Source of the DNA: Chthonomonas sp. UBA6659
Lineage (GTDB): Bacteria; Armatimonadota; Fimbriimonadia; Fimbriimonadales; Fimbriimonadaceae
NCBI GenBank assembly: GCA_002455425.1
Contig: DKKT01000076.1
Span: 55,091 to 85,398 of the forward strand
DNA: 30,308 nt
Reading direction: 5' to 3'
Positions within the stretch are counted from its first letter, which is position 1. The number at the start of each line of letters is the position of its first letter. The position numbers were made by a program, and so were the translations under genes. Of this stretch, positions 8,431 to 16,243 are shown piece after piece. The notes under the pieces are model-generated. The model ran no database searches, was not told the DNA's origin, and saw nothing but the letters and a program-made list of their open reading frames with translations.

Positions 8431-8433
8431 TAA

Positions 8434-8445
8434 GAATACGTATTC
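8434..8445. promoter_or_regulatory. Palindromic operator candidate GAATACGTATTC upstream of the GH15 gene
   Basis: A perfect 12-base palindrome with central CG lies 46-57 bases upstream of the GH15 start, next to a TATCAT -10 candidate on the minus strand. The symmetric form with central CG resembles LacI-family operators. A degenerate copy occurs upstream of the GH13 gene (19486-19499). Confidence 0.45.
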
Positions 8446-8501
8446 ATGATAACACAAGGCCGCGGCGATTCGCGATGAGATTGCGAAAAATCCCGTACCG
8501 T

Positions 8502-8978
8502 TCAGTGCATCTCGCGGTCGCCGAGAATGGTCTGAATGTAGTTGATCTGCCCCAGGTGGTAGACCACGTTCCAGTAATGGAGTTGCAGAATCTCCGCCAT
8601 CGTCAGGATCGTTCCTCCCCCGAAAGGAAGCGCGATTTCATCCTCCAGATGATCATCGGGAAACGCGGCAACCTCGGCGAGGAGCTCGTCCGTCGTTGCC
8701 CGCGCCGCGTCCCGGCATCGCTCGAGGGTGTCGTAGGTCTGGCGGAGACGATCCGACTCCCGCCGGGCATGATCGTCGAACTCCGGCATCCGCCGGTCGC
8801 GAACGATCGCAAGGATCCATCGTGCCCCGGCCGCGATCTCCTGGAGTTGGCTGAGAGTGCTCCGTGAGGTCTCGTTCGGACTCCAGTCGAGCCGATCGGG
8901 CGGAATCGCGGCAGCGGAGCGGAGCAGGTCCTCCAGCGCCTTATGCGTCGTGCGAACCGTGTGGTCCTGGAATCGCAT
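8502..8978 (-). CDS. DinB-fold protein (DinB/YfiT-like four-helix bundle)
   Basis: The 158-residue product has the helical layout of the DinB superfamily. HTVRTTHKALEDLL forms the first helix, IPPDRLDWSP the first loop, LSQLQEIAAGARWIL the second helix, and MAEILQLHYWNVVYHLGQINYIQ the last helix, with the family-typical H-x3-GQ element (H141, G143, Q144). Members often bind a metal through three histidines and act as thiol-dependent transferases or stress proteins; the function here is unknown. The frame is open much further upstream. I choose ATG 8978 because residues before it do not fit the fold and because TACACT (8991-8986) ends 7 bases upstream. The first 38 bases overlap the 3' end of the GT9 gene, so it may be read both from the envelope operon and from its own promoter. 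Confidence 0.78.
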   Translation of the reverse strand: MRFQDHTVRTTHKALEDLLRSAAAIPPDRLDWSPNETSRSTLSQLQEIAAGARWILAIVRDRRMPEFDDHARRESDRLRQTYDTLERCRDAARATTDELLAEVAAFPDDHLEDEIALPFGGGTILTMAEILQLHYWNVVYHLGQINYIQTILGDREMH

Positions 8979-9927
8979 GTTCGGCAGTGTATCCGAGCGC
9001 CTCGAACAGCGTTCGGAGCACATCGTCCGGCAGGATTCGATCGAGGCCGACCGGGTCGTAATGGCAACGCAAGATCTGCCCGTACGGACAGGAACGAATC
9101 GGAAGGGTGATCGAGTACAGACCGACCGCCGGCACTCCGAGGGCAGCCGCAATGTGGCTCGAACCGGTATCGCCGCCGACGTGGGCTCGTGCCATCGCAA
9201 TCAGCGCGATCAGTTCGCGAACACTCGTTTGCCCGAGCAGCGACCGCGCGTCCGGCGCACCCGCCGCGCACACGTCCTCGACCGCGGCTTGGTCGGCCGG
9301 AGCAGGGCCGCCGATGAACACCGCACTCCAGCCCGCTTCGGCCAGAGCTCGAGCGACCGCGGCGAACGAAGCCGGAGGCCACCGTTTCGTCACCCAACCC
9401 GCGCCGGCATTCAGAACGACGCATCGATCGGGATCGGCATCGATTTCAAGCAGCTTGGCCCGGACGCTGTCGAGGTCCTCATCCCAAGGTTGAAGGGCGA
9501 ACTCCACGGTGCATCCCGGTTCGCCGACCGCGGCCCGCGCAACGTCGGCGACTTGCTCCACGATGTGAAGCGAGCTCTCCGCCGGCACCACGTGCGGCAC
9601 GAGCAGGCTCGCCCCCTCGCGCTGCCAGTGGTATCCGAGGCGGAGTTTTGCCCGTGAGGCGCGAGTCACCAGGGCCGATTTCAGAAGCCCTTGGAGATCG
9701 AGTGCGATGTCGAAGTCGCCATCGACCTGATAATCCGCGATGCGTCGCCCCGGCTTGAGCCTCACCACGCGGTCGACCGCCCGGCAACATTCGACAACGC
9801 CCGCGAACCGAGGATCGACTGCCCAGACGATCTCCGCGTCTGGAACCGCTCGGCGCACCACCGAAGCCGCCGGCAGGCCGCAAACGACGTCGCCGAGTGC
9901 GGACAGTCGGACGATCAGGAGCCGCAC
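8941..9927 (-). CDS. GT9-family (heptosyltransferase-like) glycosyltransferase
   Basis: The 328-residue product has the GT9 hallmarks: an N-terminal LLIVRLSALGDVV nucleotide-sugar-transferase start, DFDIALDLQGLLKSAL in the first Rossmann-like domain, VVLNAGAGWVTKRWP at the domain junction, and the C-terminal GGDTGSSHIAAALGVPAVGLY motif (251-271). GT9 enzymes add heptose (or another sugar) from an ADP-sugar donor to lipopolysaccharide core at the inner face of the cytoplasmic membrane. The donor and acceptor here are unknown. The start is GTG 9927, 13 bases inside the preceding GT9 gene. A longer frame reaches back to 10254 but overlaps that gene extensively and does not look like GT9, so I rejected it. 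It belongs to the lpxK operon. Confidence 0.87.
   Translation of the reverse strand: MRLLIVRLSALGDVVCGLPAASVVRRAVPDAEIVWAVDPRFAGVVECCRAVDRVVRLKPGRRIADYQVDGDFDIALDLQGLLKSALVTRASRAKLRLGYHWQREGASLLVPHVVPAESSLHIVEQVADVARAAVGEPGCTVEFALQPWDEDLDSVRAKLLEIDADPDRCVVLNAGAGWVTKRWPPASFAAVARALAEAGWSAVFIGGPAPADQAAVEDVCAAGAPDARSLLGQTSVRELIALIAMARAHVGGDTGSSHIAAALGVPAVGLYSITLPIRSCPYGQILRCHYDPVGLDRILPDDVLRTLFEALGYTAEHAIPGPHGSHDA
8986..8991 (-). promoter_or_regulatory. -10-like box TACACT inside the GT9 gene, before the DinB-fold gene
   Basis: TACACT is followed by GCCGAAC and then ATG (8978). The box lies within the coding end of the upstream glycosyltransferase, so it would be an internal operon promoter giving a leaderless transcript. 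Confidence 0.4.
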
Positions 9928-10877
9928 GGTGCCCGGCTCGAGGAAAGGATTTCGTGGGCCGCTGCGACGATGTCGGGAGCTCCGACCAGGTCCGTCGATC
10001 GGCCGCGGGTCAACACCCTTCCGCTCCCACCCCACGGTCGGTACCGCTCGACCGGCGTCGGGCCGAAGACACTGATGACCGGAACGCCGTAGGCCGCCGC
10101 AATGTGTCCCGTGCCCGTATCCCCGGCCAGATGCAATCGGCTGTGGGTGATGGCTGAGATCGCCTCCGCCAAGTCGAGGCGACCCACCCAGTCGAGCACC
10201 CTCGGGTGGGGCACCCTGGGATCGTGCGGTCCTCCGATCGTAGCGACCGTCCATCCGTCACCGATCAGCTCGTCGGCCACCGCACACCATGCGGGGGCAG
10301 GGACAACTTTGTCCGCCGCCCCCGCGCCGGTCTGAATCGTGACCAGCCGACCAGCATCGAACGAGGGGAGTCGATCGGTCGATACGGGCCGGGGCATGAT
10401 CGGTCGCTCGGGCGTCGGGACCGCTCCAAGCTTGGCCCGAACCAAGGCCAGATTGAGGTCGACCTCGTGAGGTGAGGGCGGATTGAGCTTCGGTATCGGA
10501 TTGAGGCACCGGGCGAACGCATCGGTCGCCCGGGCCGACGCTCGAATCGTGGGCCCGGCAAGGCGAAGGCACAGTGCGGTCTTGCTGTGGCCCTGAAAGT
10601 CGAGACCGAGATCGAACTCGTATCCTCGCAAGGACCGGTAGAGCCGCATAGAGTCGAAGAGCCCCCGGAGCCCGCGTCGCTTCCAACGCTCACGAGGAAT
10701 CTCGATGACCTTGTCGGCAAGGCGTTCGGTGTCGATCACGGGGATGCACCGGGTCTCGGCGGCCCAGACGATCGAAGCGTCCGGGTGCCGTTCACGAATC
10801 GCCGTGACCGCCCAAGCGGCCATCACGCAATCTCCGATCGCGGAGAACCGAACGATGAGGATGCGCGGTCCGCTCAA
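9915..10877 (-). CDS. GT9-family (heptosyltransferase-like) glycosyltransferase
   Basis: This 320-residue protein is a second, divergent GT9 paralogue next to the first. It shows ILIVRFSAIGDCVMA at the N-terminus, FDLGLDFQGHSKTAL near residue 90, TIQTGAGAADKVVPAPAW at the domain junction, and LAGDTGTGHIAAAYGVPVISVFGPT in the donor-binding C-terminal domain. It probably adds a core sugar to lipid A or a related outer-membrane glycolipid. It starts with TTG 10877; this overlaps the TGA stop of the acyltransferase gene by 4 bases (TTGA), an arrangement typical of translational coupling. Two GT9 genes directly after an acyltransferase and lpxK support an envelope glycolipid pathway rather than a stand-alone role. 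Confidence 0.87.
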   Translation of the reverse strand: MSGPRILIVRFSAIGDCVMAAWAVTAIRERHPDASIVWAAETRCIPVIDTERLADKVIEIPRERWKRRGLRGLFDSMRLYRSLRGYEFDLGLDFQGHSKTALCLRLAGPTIRASARATDAFARCLNPIPKLNPPSPHEVDLNLALVRAKLGAVPTPERPIMPRPVSTDRLPSFDAGRLVTIQTGAGAADKVVPAPAWCAVADELIGDGWTVATIGGPHDPRVPHPRVLDWVGRLDLAEAISAITHSRLHLAGDTGTGHIAAAYGVPVISVFGPTPVERYRPWGGSGRVLTRGRSTDLVGAPDIVAAAHEILSSSRAPCGS

Positions 10878-11782
10878 AGCCCGTCACCCAACCGTCCGGC
10901 CCGCCGCGCGCTTCGCCACCGATCGTGGAACCACAGCCACTGCTCGGGGTAGCGACGAATGATCGCCTCCAGCGACGCGTTGATCGAGCGGATCATCCCT
11001 TCGCCTTTCACCGCATGGCCGGACTCCGCCTGCAGAGCGGGCTCGACGATCATGTGGTACTGGCCCGGAGCGACCCAGACGCACCAGCAGGGCACGACTG
11101 GGGCACCGGTCCGCTCGCTCAAGACGCCTGGGCCGAGGACGGTGCCCGCCTCCTGTCCGAAGAACGGGACAAAGATCTCGTCCGTGTTTTGGTCCGGGAG
11201 AATGCCCACGAGTTCGTTCCGCCGGAGCCGCTCAAGGATCGGTCGTGCCGCATCACCCCGAGCGATGACTTGGGTCCCCGTATGCTCGCGAAGCTCCTTC
11301 ACCAACTGGTTGAGCGCCGGATTGCGAGCGTCCCGCGCCACCACGGTGAGTACGTAGCCGTGCAAGGAGAGCCACGCGGCCAAGCGCTCCCAGTTGCCGA
11401 AGTGACCGGTGATCATGATGACGCCTTTGCCTTCGCCGAGGGCTGCGTCGAGGTGTTCGATTCCCTCGACGGTCATCGAGGCATCGAGGTCCTCTGGCTT
11501 GCGACGCGCACTCACCAGGAAGTCCGCGGTCACTCGGCCAAAGTGCTCGAAGACCCGCTTGGCAAGCACCAGTCGTTCTGCCTCGCTCATGTCCGGGAAC
11601 GCGAGCCGGAGATTGCGCATGGCCCGCTCGCGGTGCTTCTTCGAGGCTCGGAACAGGGCGCGGCCCAGCCGCTCCCCCGCAGCTTCAGCCCCGAGCGGCG
11701 GCTTCTTCAGGAGCCACCGCTGAGCCCGCGCCATCGCCATTGCGCCGAGCTTTCCCTCGACTTCCTTACGGTCCCACTTCAT
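10874..11782 (-). CDS. LpxL/HtrB-family lipid A biosynthesis acyltransferase
   Basis: The 302-residue product belongs to the lysophospholipid acyltransferase-like LpxL/LpxM family, which adds secondary acyl chains to lipid A on the cytoplasmic face of the inner membrane. The catalytic HX4E motif is present as HFGNWE (H127, E132), preceded by GEGKGVIMIT. Other family segments are LRRNELVGILPDQNTDE (about 187-202), FVPFFGQEAGT, and a C-terminal RRYPEQWLWFHDRWR (276-290). The strongly basic N-terminus with little hydrophobicity is slightly unusual, since many homologues have an N-terminal membrane anchor. The frame is open to 11872. I choose ATG 11782, which overlaps the lpxK end by 17 bases. 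The next gene starts within its stop codon. Confidence 0.88.
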   Translation of the reverse strand: MKWDRKEVEGKLGAMAMARAQRWLLKKPPLGAEAAGERLGRALFRASKKHRERAMRNLRLAFPDMSEAERLVLAKRVFEHFGRVTADFLVSARRKPEDLDASMTVEGIEHLDAALGEGKGVIMITGHFGNWERLAAWLSLHGYVLTVVARDARNPALNQLVKELREHTGTQVIARGDAARPILERLRRNELVGILPDQNTDEIFVPFFGQEAGTVLGPGVLSERTGAPVVPCWCVWVAPGQYHMIVEPALQAESGHAVKGEGMIRSINASLEAIIRRYPEQWLWFHDRWRSARRAGRLGDGL

Positions 11783-12731
11783 CGAGTCGTTGCGAGATCC
11801 AGGTGCGGAACGCGTCCTCCGGTTGGACGCGCACCGAATAGTCCACGATTCGGATGTCGCGTTCGCCGACATCGGGTCGTTCGCGCAATTTCATCCAGTC
11901 TTTGGTCGTGACCACGAGCGGTCGAACCCGACCGAGATCGCCCCAGAGGTTACCTGCGGACAGGGGGTCATGATCGGGACGAAATCGTCCCGATTCGATC
12001 CGACAGCCAAGCCCTTCGAGCGTTGCAACGAGGCTTGCCGGGCGGCCGATCGCGCAGAGTACGTCGGCGTTTTGGGGAAGCGGGACCTCTCCGCCGTGGC
12101 GGTCGCGCACGAGGAACTCGCTCACGACCAGTTCAAACTCACCCGGAAGCACCAGGTCGGCGCGGCGCAAGCCGAGTCTTGGCTCCCGATACGGCCCCGC
12201 AGGCAGGCACAGACGGTTCCGGCGGGGCGGATCGAGGACGATGGCGACATCCTTGGCGAGGGGGAGGTGCTGAAATCCGTCGTCCATCAGGAGCACGGCC
12301 CTCGGGTAGTGCTGATGGCAAAGCTCCGCAGCCAACACTCGCCTTCGGCCCACGATCAGCGGGACTTCGGGCAAGGAGTAGCGCAGGAGCGCGGCTTCAT
12401 CGCCCCACGTGTGGGCCGAGAGCGGGCCCATCGGAGCCACCTGGGCGGCTTCGGCGGCCGCACTTCCGTAGCCCGAACACGACGCCACCACCTCACGGCC
12501 CATACCGAGGAGAAGTTCGGCGAGGTAACGCGTTGTCGGTGTCTTGCCGGTTCCGCCAACGGTCAGGTTCCCCACACAGACCACAGGGTGGTGCGGTGCC
12601 GATGGCCGTTTGAGCCCCCATCGGTAGGTGGCCTCATAGCCGAGCCACCCGAGCGCGTATAACCCAGCAAACGGGGAGAGCACGATGGTCGCCACCGAGA
12701 GCCTCTCCCACATCTCGCTGCCGCCCGTCAT
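11766..12731 (-). CDS. lpxK: Tetraacyldisaccharide 4'-kinase
   Basis: LpxK phosphorylates the 4' position of the lipid A disaccharide at the inner membrane. The 321-residue product has an N-terminal hydrophobic helix (about 11-31, VATIVLSPFAGLYALGWLGYE) and the P-loop VGNLTVGGTGKTP (53-65, K63). DDGFQH (150-155) and a C-terminal VVTTKDWMKL segment are also typical of the family. Length is normal. The start is ATG 12731; an internal ATG seven codons in is also possible. No Shine-Dalgarno is obvious. It is the first gene of a tightly packed minus-strand operon with the acyltransferase, two GT9 genes and the DinB-fold gene. A strong stem-loop (12740-12772) separates it from the upstream secreted-protein gene. 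Confidence 0.92.
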   Translation of the reverse strand: MTGGSEMWERLSVATIVLSPFAGLYALGWLGYEATYRWGLKRPSAPHHPVVCVGNLTVGGTGKTPTTRYLAELLLGMGREVVASCSGYGSAAAEAAQVAPMGPLSAHTWGDEAALLRYSLPEVPLIVGRRRVLAAELCHQHYPRAVLLMDDGFQHLPLAKDVAIVLDPPRRNRLCLPAGPYREPRLGLRRADLVLPGEFELVVSEFLVRDRHGGEVPLPQNADVLCAIGRPASLVATLEGLGCRIESGRFRPDHDPLSAGNLWGDLGRVRPLVVTTKDWMKLRERPDVGERDIRIVDYSVRVQPEDAFRTWISQRLDEVGP

Positions 12732-12739
12732 GGCCTAGT

Positions 12740-12772
12740 GTGACACCCTGACGCGCGGCGCCAGGGTGTCAC
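12740..12772. terminator. Strong 11-bp stem-loop between the secreted-protein gene and lpxK
   Basis: GTGACACCCTG (12740-12750) and CAGGGTGTCAC (12762-12772) are perfect complements around an 11-base loop. No T-tract follows on either strand, so this may be a Rho-dependent or structure-only 3' end for the 12781-13452 gene, or a leader element of lpxK, rather than a classical intrinsic terminator. Confidence 0.5.
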
Positions 12773-12780
12773 TTGCGTGA

Positions 12781-13452
12781 TCAGCTCTTCTTTTCGACCT
12801 TGACGTTCGCCGTCAGCTCCTCGCCGATCGTGAGTTTGCCTTCGGCCTTGAGAAGTTGGCCGTTGGCGGCGTCGAACCATGAAGTCACCTTGAGTTCGCC
12901 GACGTCGCCCGACGAAGGGGCGAGTTCGACCTTCGAGTCGACCTTGTAGGCCTTGGTCTCGCCGAGTTTCGTGATCTCGACCAACTTGCCCGTGCCCTGG
13001 ACCTTGACCCCGCTCGCCTTGGCCGTCCAATCGATCGGGTACGTGTCACCGACCTTGATCGCCTTGTTCGGGAGGTAGCTCGAGAAGCTGAACAGTGAAA
13101 AAACGGCTTGGTCCTGGTTGAGTTCGAGGTTCGTCGGCATCCCCGTCGGACCGAACTCGTCGATGAACTCGCTCGATCCCATATCCGGCGAATTGCCGTC
13201 ACCGAGGGCGAGCTTCATTGAAACCGGGTTGATCGACCCCGTCACTTTGCCGCCATCGAGGAGCTTCTTGACCTTCCAGTCCATCTCGGCCAGAAGGCTG
13301 CCGTCCATACCTCCGCTCGTGAACTTGAGCTCAAGCTTGTACTTCGAGGTCTCCCCCTCTTTGTAGGTGCGGGTCAACTGAGTGGCGTCTTGGGTTGCCG
13401 CCGGCGTGATCGTCATCAGGGAGAGGGTCGCGAGCATGGTCGTCAATTTCAT
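12781..13452 (-). CDS. Secreted protein of unknown function
   Basis: The 223-residue product starts with a signal peptide (MKLTTMLATLSLMTITPAAT). The mature part is beta-rich and lysine-rich, with repeated strand-like segments: TSKYKLELKF, LLDGGKVTGSINPVSM, AIKVGDTYPIDW, GTGKLVEITKLGETKAYKVDSKVEL and a closing LTANVKVEKK. The overall look (a threonine/lysine-rich strand pattern with a GDTY/W turn) resembles DUF6263-like exported proteins, but I cannot assign it firmly. ATG 13452 has GGAGG at 8-base spacing, a clear Shine-Dalgarno. A longer frame to 13863 would remove the signal peptide from the N-terminus and run antisense to the RNase gene, so it was rejected. The gene is divergent from the RNase E/G gene. 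Confidence 0.7.
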   Translation of the reverse strand: MKLTTMLATLSLMTITPAATQDATQLTRTYKEGETSKYKLELKFTSGGMDGSLLAEMDWKVKKLLDGGKVTGSINPVSMKLALGDGNSPDMGSSEFIDEFGPTGMPTNLELNQDQAVFSLFSFSSYLPNKAIKVGDTYPIDWTAKASGVKVQGTGKLVEITKLGETKAYKVDSKVELAPSSGDVGELKVTSWFDAANGQLLKAEGKLTIGEELTANVKVEKKS

Positions 13453-13489
13453 AGGTGGGTCCTCCGGAAGCGGGCTGCCAGAAGTTACT

Positions 13490-13499
13490 CGACCGGTCG
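13490..13499. promoter_or_regulatory. Palindrome CGACCGGTCG in a divergent promoter region
   Basis: A perfect 10-base palindrome lies between the divergent secreted-protein and RNase E/G genes. An identical copy lies at 29679-29688, between acnA and lipA. A role as operator is a guess. Confidence 0.25.
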
Positions 13500-13533
13500 C
13501 CGCACCAAGGGACTTACGTCCCAGCCCGGGCGG

Positions 13534-13539
13534 TACAAT
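13534..13539 (+). promoter_or_regulatory. -10-like box TACAAT upstream of the RNase E/G gene
   Basis: TACAAT lies 77 bases before the TTG start, so this gene would have a 5' leader and use its Shine-Dalgarno, unlike the leaderless candidates. No good -35 was seen. Confidence 0.4.
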
Positions 13540-13615
13540 CCGAGTCGGCAAGCGCAAGACGTTTCGGGCTCCAAAGGCTCGCAGCTTGCCGAATCTACGC
13601 CCGAAGGAGGGCTTT

Positions 13616-15388
13616 TTGAGTACACGCAGAGGCGCGCCGTCGTCACGTCGGCGCCCGACCGGACCCCGAACCGCCGGGGCGGTCGAGATCATTGTCAATT
13701 GCTCCGCGCGCGAAACCCGGATCGCCTGCCTCGAAGACGGGCAACTGATGGAGTATCGGGTCGAGCGCGAAGAGCGCGTCGTGGGGAGCATCTTCAAGGG
13801 CATCGTGCAAAACGTCTTGCCCGGAATGGACGCGGCCTTCGTCGACATCGGGCTGGAGCGCAACGCTTTCCTCTACGTCGCCGACATCCTGCCCGATGAA
13901 GGGGACAACTCCCCGGCTTCGATCAAGCGTTCGGAACTCCGCCGTCGGAAGATCAAGGATTTGCTCAAGCCGGGCCAGGAGATCATGGTCCAGGTCACCA
14001 AAGGGCCTCGAGGGACGAAGGGGGCCCGCGTAACGACTCGAATCGCCCTGCCCGGTCGCTACGTCGTCCTCATGCCGGAAGGCAATCATGTCGGCGTCAG
14101 CCGCAAGATCGAGGATCGGAGCGAACGGGAGCGCCTGCGCAAGGTCGGCGACAAGATCGCGATCGACGGATTTGGCCTCATCCTCCGTACCGAATGCGAG
14201 GGGCGGACCGAAGCGGAGCTCCGAGCCGACGTCCTGTTCCTGAAGAACCTTTGGACTCAGGTCCTTGAGGCCGCGACCCGCCAGCGAGCTCCGGCATGCG
14301 TCCACCGCGATCAGACGCTTCTCTATCGGACCATCCGCGACGTCTTTGGCGACGAGATCTCGAAAATGGTCATCGATGACCCGGAAGAGTACGAGAAGGT
14401 TCACTTGGTGGCCGAGGCCGTTGCCCCAAGGATGCGCGAGAAGATCTTCCTCTATGATCGGGACGAGCCGATCTTCGACTACTACCAGATCGAATCCGAC
14501 CTCGATCGACTCCTTGAGCACAAGGTCTGGTTGAAGTCGGGCGGCTATCTCGTCATCGACGAGATGGAGGCGCTCACGGCGATCGACATCAACACCGGCA
14601 AGCTCGTCGGCTCGACGTCGCTGAGCGACACGATTCTCAAGGCGAACCTCGAGGCCGCCGACGAAGTCTGCCGTCAGCTCCGCCTCCGGGATATGGGCGG
14701 GATCATCGTCGTCGACTTCATCGACATGGAGGCTGCGGACGATCGGAAGACGCTCCTCGACCACTTCACCGGTCGGCTGGAGCGCGACCGCGCTCGGACT
14801 CGGGTTGGGCGTGTTTCGTCGCTCGGCCTGGTCGAGCTCACCCGCAAGCGCACCGGCGAATCGGTCACGGAGGCGATCACCGACCTGTGCCCGCTCTGCC
14901 TCGGGCGGGGCCGGATTCCTTCGAAAGAAACCGTTTCGCTCTGGATCGAGCGGGACATTCGGCGCAAGCTCACCGAGCCCGGAAACGCCTTTTCGATCGT
15001 CTGTCACCCCGCGGTGGTCGAAGCGCTCATCGGGGCCGATGGCGAGAGCGTCGAAGACCTCGAGCATGAACTCAACCGTGCGATCTACCTCAGGGCCGAC
15101 TTCGACCTTGCGTTCGAAGAGTACGAGATCGCGTCAGGGTCGATCGAGCGTTTCGAGCGTGAGTTGATGGGGCTGCGACGCGCTCAGGTCCTCGAATGCA
15201 ACGTTCGCCGGTCGTCGTTCGAGAGCTCGAACAAGGTGATCGGTTGGACCGACGATGGCTACTACATCGAACTTCTGGATGGCGGGAGCCAAGTCGGGCA
15301 CCGCGTCAAGGTGTGCATTCAGGACATTCGGCGGTCGTTCGCGTTGGCCGAGGTCATCCTTCCCGGGACTGGCGCGGTCCGGTACTGA
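13616..15388 (+). CDS. rng: Ribonuclease E/G family endoribonuclease with C-terminal TRAM-like domain
   Basis: This is the single-strand-specific endoribonuclease of mRNA decay and rRNA/tRNA processing. The 590 residues begin with a basic stretch (about 1-20), then the first part of the RNase-H-like fold with an inserted S1 domain (about 50-145), then the catalytic DNase-I-like part. Catalytic D324 (AIDINTG) and D367 (VVDFID) are 43 residues apart, the spacing known for E. coli RNase E, and the zinc-link CPLC (C425, C428) follows at the expected distance. Residues about 524-582 (LECNVRRSSFESSNKVIGW to HRVKVCIQDIRRSFALAEV) look like a TRAM-type RNA-binding beta-barrel, not part of E. coli RNase G. 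The long RNase E scaffold tail is absent. I choose TTG 13616 because AAGGAGG (13604-13610) precedes it by 5 bases. Confidence 0.9.
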   Translation: MSTRRGAPSSRRRPTGPRTAGAVEIIVNCSARETRIACLEDGQLMEYRVEREERVVGSIFKGIVQNVLPGMDAAFVDIGLERNAFLYVADILPDEGDNSPASIKRSELRRRKIKDLLKPGQEIMVQVTKGPRGTKGARVTTRIALPGRYVVLMPEGNHVGVSRKIEDRSERERLRKVGDKIAIDGFGLILRTECEGRTEAELRADVLFLKNLWTQVLEAATRQRAPACVHRDQTLLYRTIRDVFGDEISKMVIDDPEEYEKVHLVAEAVAPRMREKIFLYDRDEPIFDYYQIESDLDRLLEHKVWLKSGGYLVIDEMEALTAIDINTGKLVGSTSLSDTILKANLEAADEVCRQLRLRDMGGIIVVDFIDMEAADDRKTLLDHFTGRLERDRARTRVGRVSSLGLVELTRKRTGESVTEAITDLCPLCLGRGRIPSKETVSLWIERDIRRKLTEPGNAFSIVCHPAVVEALIGADGESVEDLEHELNRAIYLRADFDLAFEEYEIASGSIERFERELMGLRRAQVLECNVRRSSFESSNKVIGWTDDGYYIELLDGGSQVGHRVKVCIQDIRRSFALAEVILPGTGAVRY

Positions 15389-15409
15389 GAGCTCGTCGGC
15401 AAACGACCG

Positions 15410-16243
15410 TCACCTACCGGGGCCGGGCAACCACGTCCCCCGGTAGGTGGTCTTGGCGCCCGACGATAGTGCCAACGGACCCTCCCAGCGGTCGAAGTCC
15501 ACGACCACATCACCCCCGGGGTTGTGGACCGTGACCGGCCCGCGACGGCCCTCGAGGCGGCCCCACACGACCGCGGCCGCACTGCTCCCTGTCCCGCAAC
15601 CGAGCGTTTCGCCGGCGCCGCGCTCCCAAATCCGGATTTGGAGCGTCGCCTCGCCGCTGACGACCGACCAGATGATGCTCGTCCGGTCGGGAAATCGAGG
15701 GTCGTGCTCGAGAGCCGGCCCAACCGCCCGCACTTCGACGTCGTCGGGGAGCGTCTCGCAAGCCAGGATGGTGTGCGTGCTCCCCGTGGTGAGGGCGGTC
15801 GCCCGATATCGATAGCCCGCGACGTCGAGAGTCGCATCGATGAGCGGTTCGCCGATCAGAGGAACCTCCGCGGGTTCGAACGACGCCGGTGGAATCCGGG
15901 TGGTCACGATCCCACTCGGCGAAACCTCTGTCGGCACGGTCCGCCCCCCGTGGAGAATGACGAACTCTCTCCCCACCCATCCTTGTTCGAAGCCGTGAGC
16001 GGCGGCACACCGCATGCCGTTGCCGCAAAAGTCCTCGGTGCCATCGGGGTTGAACATCCGCATCGCCAGACCCTCGTCGTTCGGACTCACGACAAGCAGC
16101 CCGTCGGCGCCGATCCCAATTCGTCGCTTGCAGGCGGCGCGGGCAAGGCCGGCCCAATCCCCTTCTCCGCCGACGGATTCGTGGACCAACACGAAGTCGT
16201 TGCCGACTGCCTCGACCTTCCAGAATTCGATCGGCCGGTTCAC
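15410..16243 (-). CDS. dapF: Diaminopimelate epimerase
   Basis: DapF converts LL- to meso-diaminopimelate for lysine and peptidoglycan. The 277-residue product has both catalytic cysteines: C73 in NPDGTEDFCGNGMRC and C215 in GETLGCGTGSSA. The N-terminal substrate loop FWKVEAVGNDFVLV is also conserved. GTG 16243 overlaps the upstream gene's TGA by 4 bases (GTGA), so the two genes are cotranscribed and probably translationally coupled. A longer frame to 16327 exists but would add unrelated residues before the conserved start. The last codons form part of a long inverted repeat shared with the convergent RNase gene. dapB is found 10 kb away, so the pathway genes are scattered. Confidence 0.93.
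   Translation of the reverse strand: MNRPIEFWKVEAVGNDFVLVHESVGGEGDWAGLARAACKRRIGIGADGLLVVSPNDEGLAMRMFNPDGTEDFCGNGMRCAAAHGFEQGWVGREFVILHGGRTVPTEVSPSGIVTTRIPPASFEPAEVPLIGEPLIDATLDVAGYRYRATALTTGSTHTILACETLPDDVEVRAVGPALEHDPRFPDRTSIIWSVVSGEATLQIRIWERGAGETLGCGTGSSAAAVVWGRLEGRRGPVTVHNPGGDVVVDFDRWEGPLALSSGAKTTYRGTWLPGPGR
15411..15449. terminator. Long stem-loop at the convergent 3' ends of the RNase gene and dapF
   Basis: CACCTACCGGGG (15411-15422) and CCCCGGTAGGTG (15438-15449) are perfect 12-base arms around a 15-base loop. It sits in the last dapF codons, 22 bases past the RNase stop. No T-tract follows on either side. It probably defines both transcript ends and shields dapF from antisense read-through. 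Confidence 0.6.

Noticed and set aside
5611..8433. 940-codon plus-strand frame opposite the GH15 gene
   Set aside because: Its product is Val/Arg/Glu-rich with no recognisable motif, as expected for an antisense frame of GC-rich coding DNA; the minus-strand GH15 motifs are clear.
13643..15067. 474-codon minus-strand frame opposite the RNase gene
   Set aside because: Antisense shadow; the plus strand has all RNase E/G catalytic and zinc residues.
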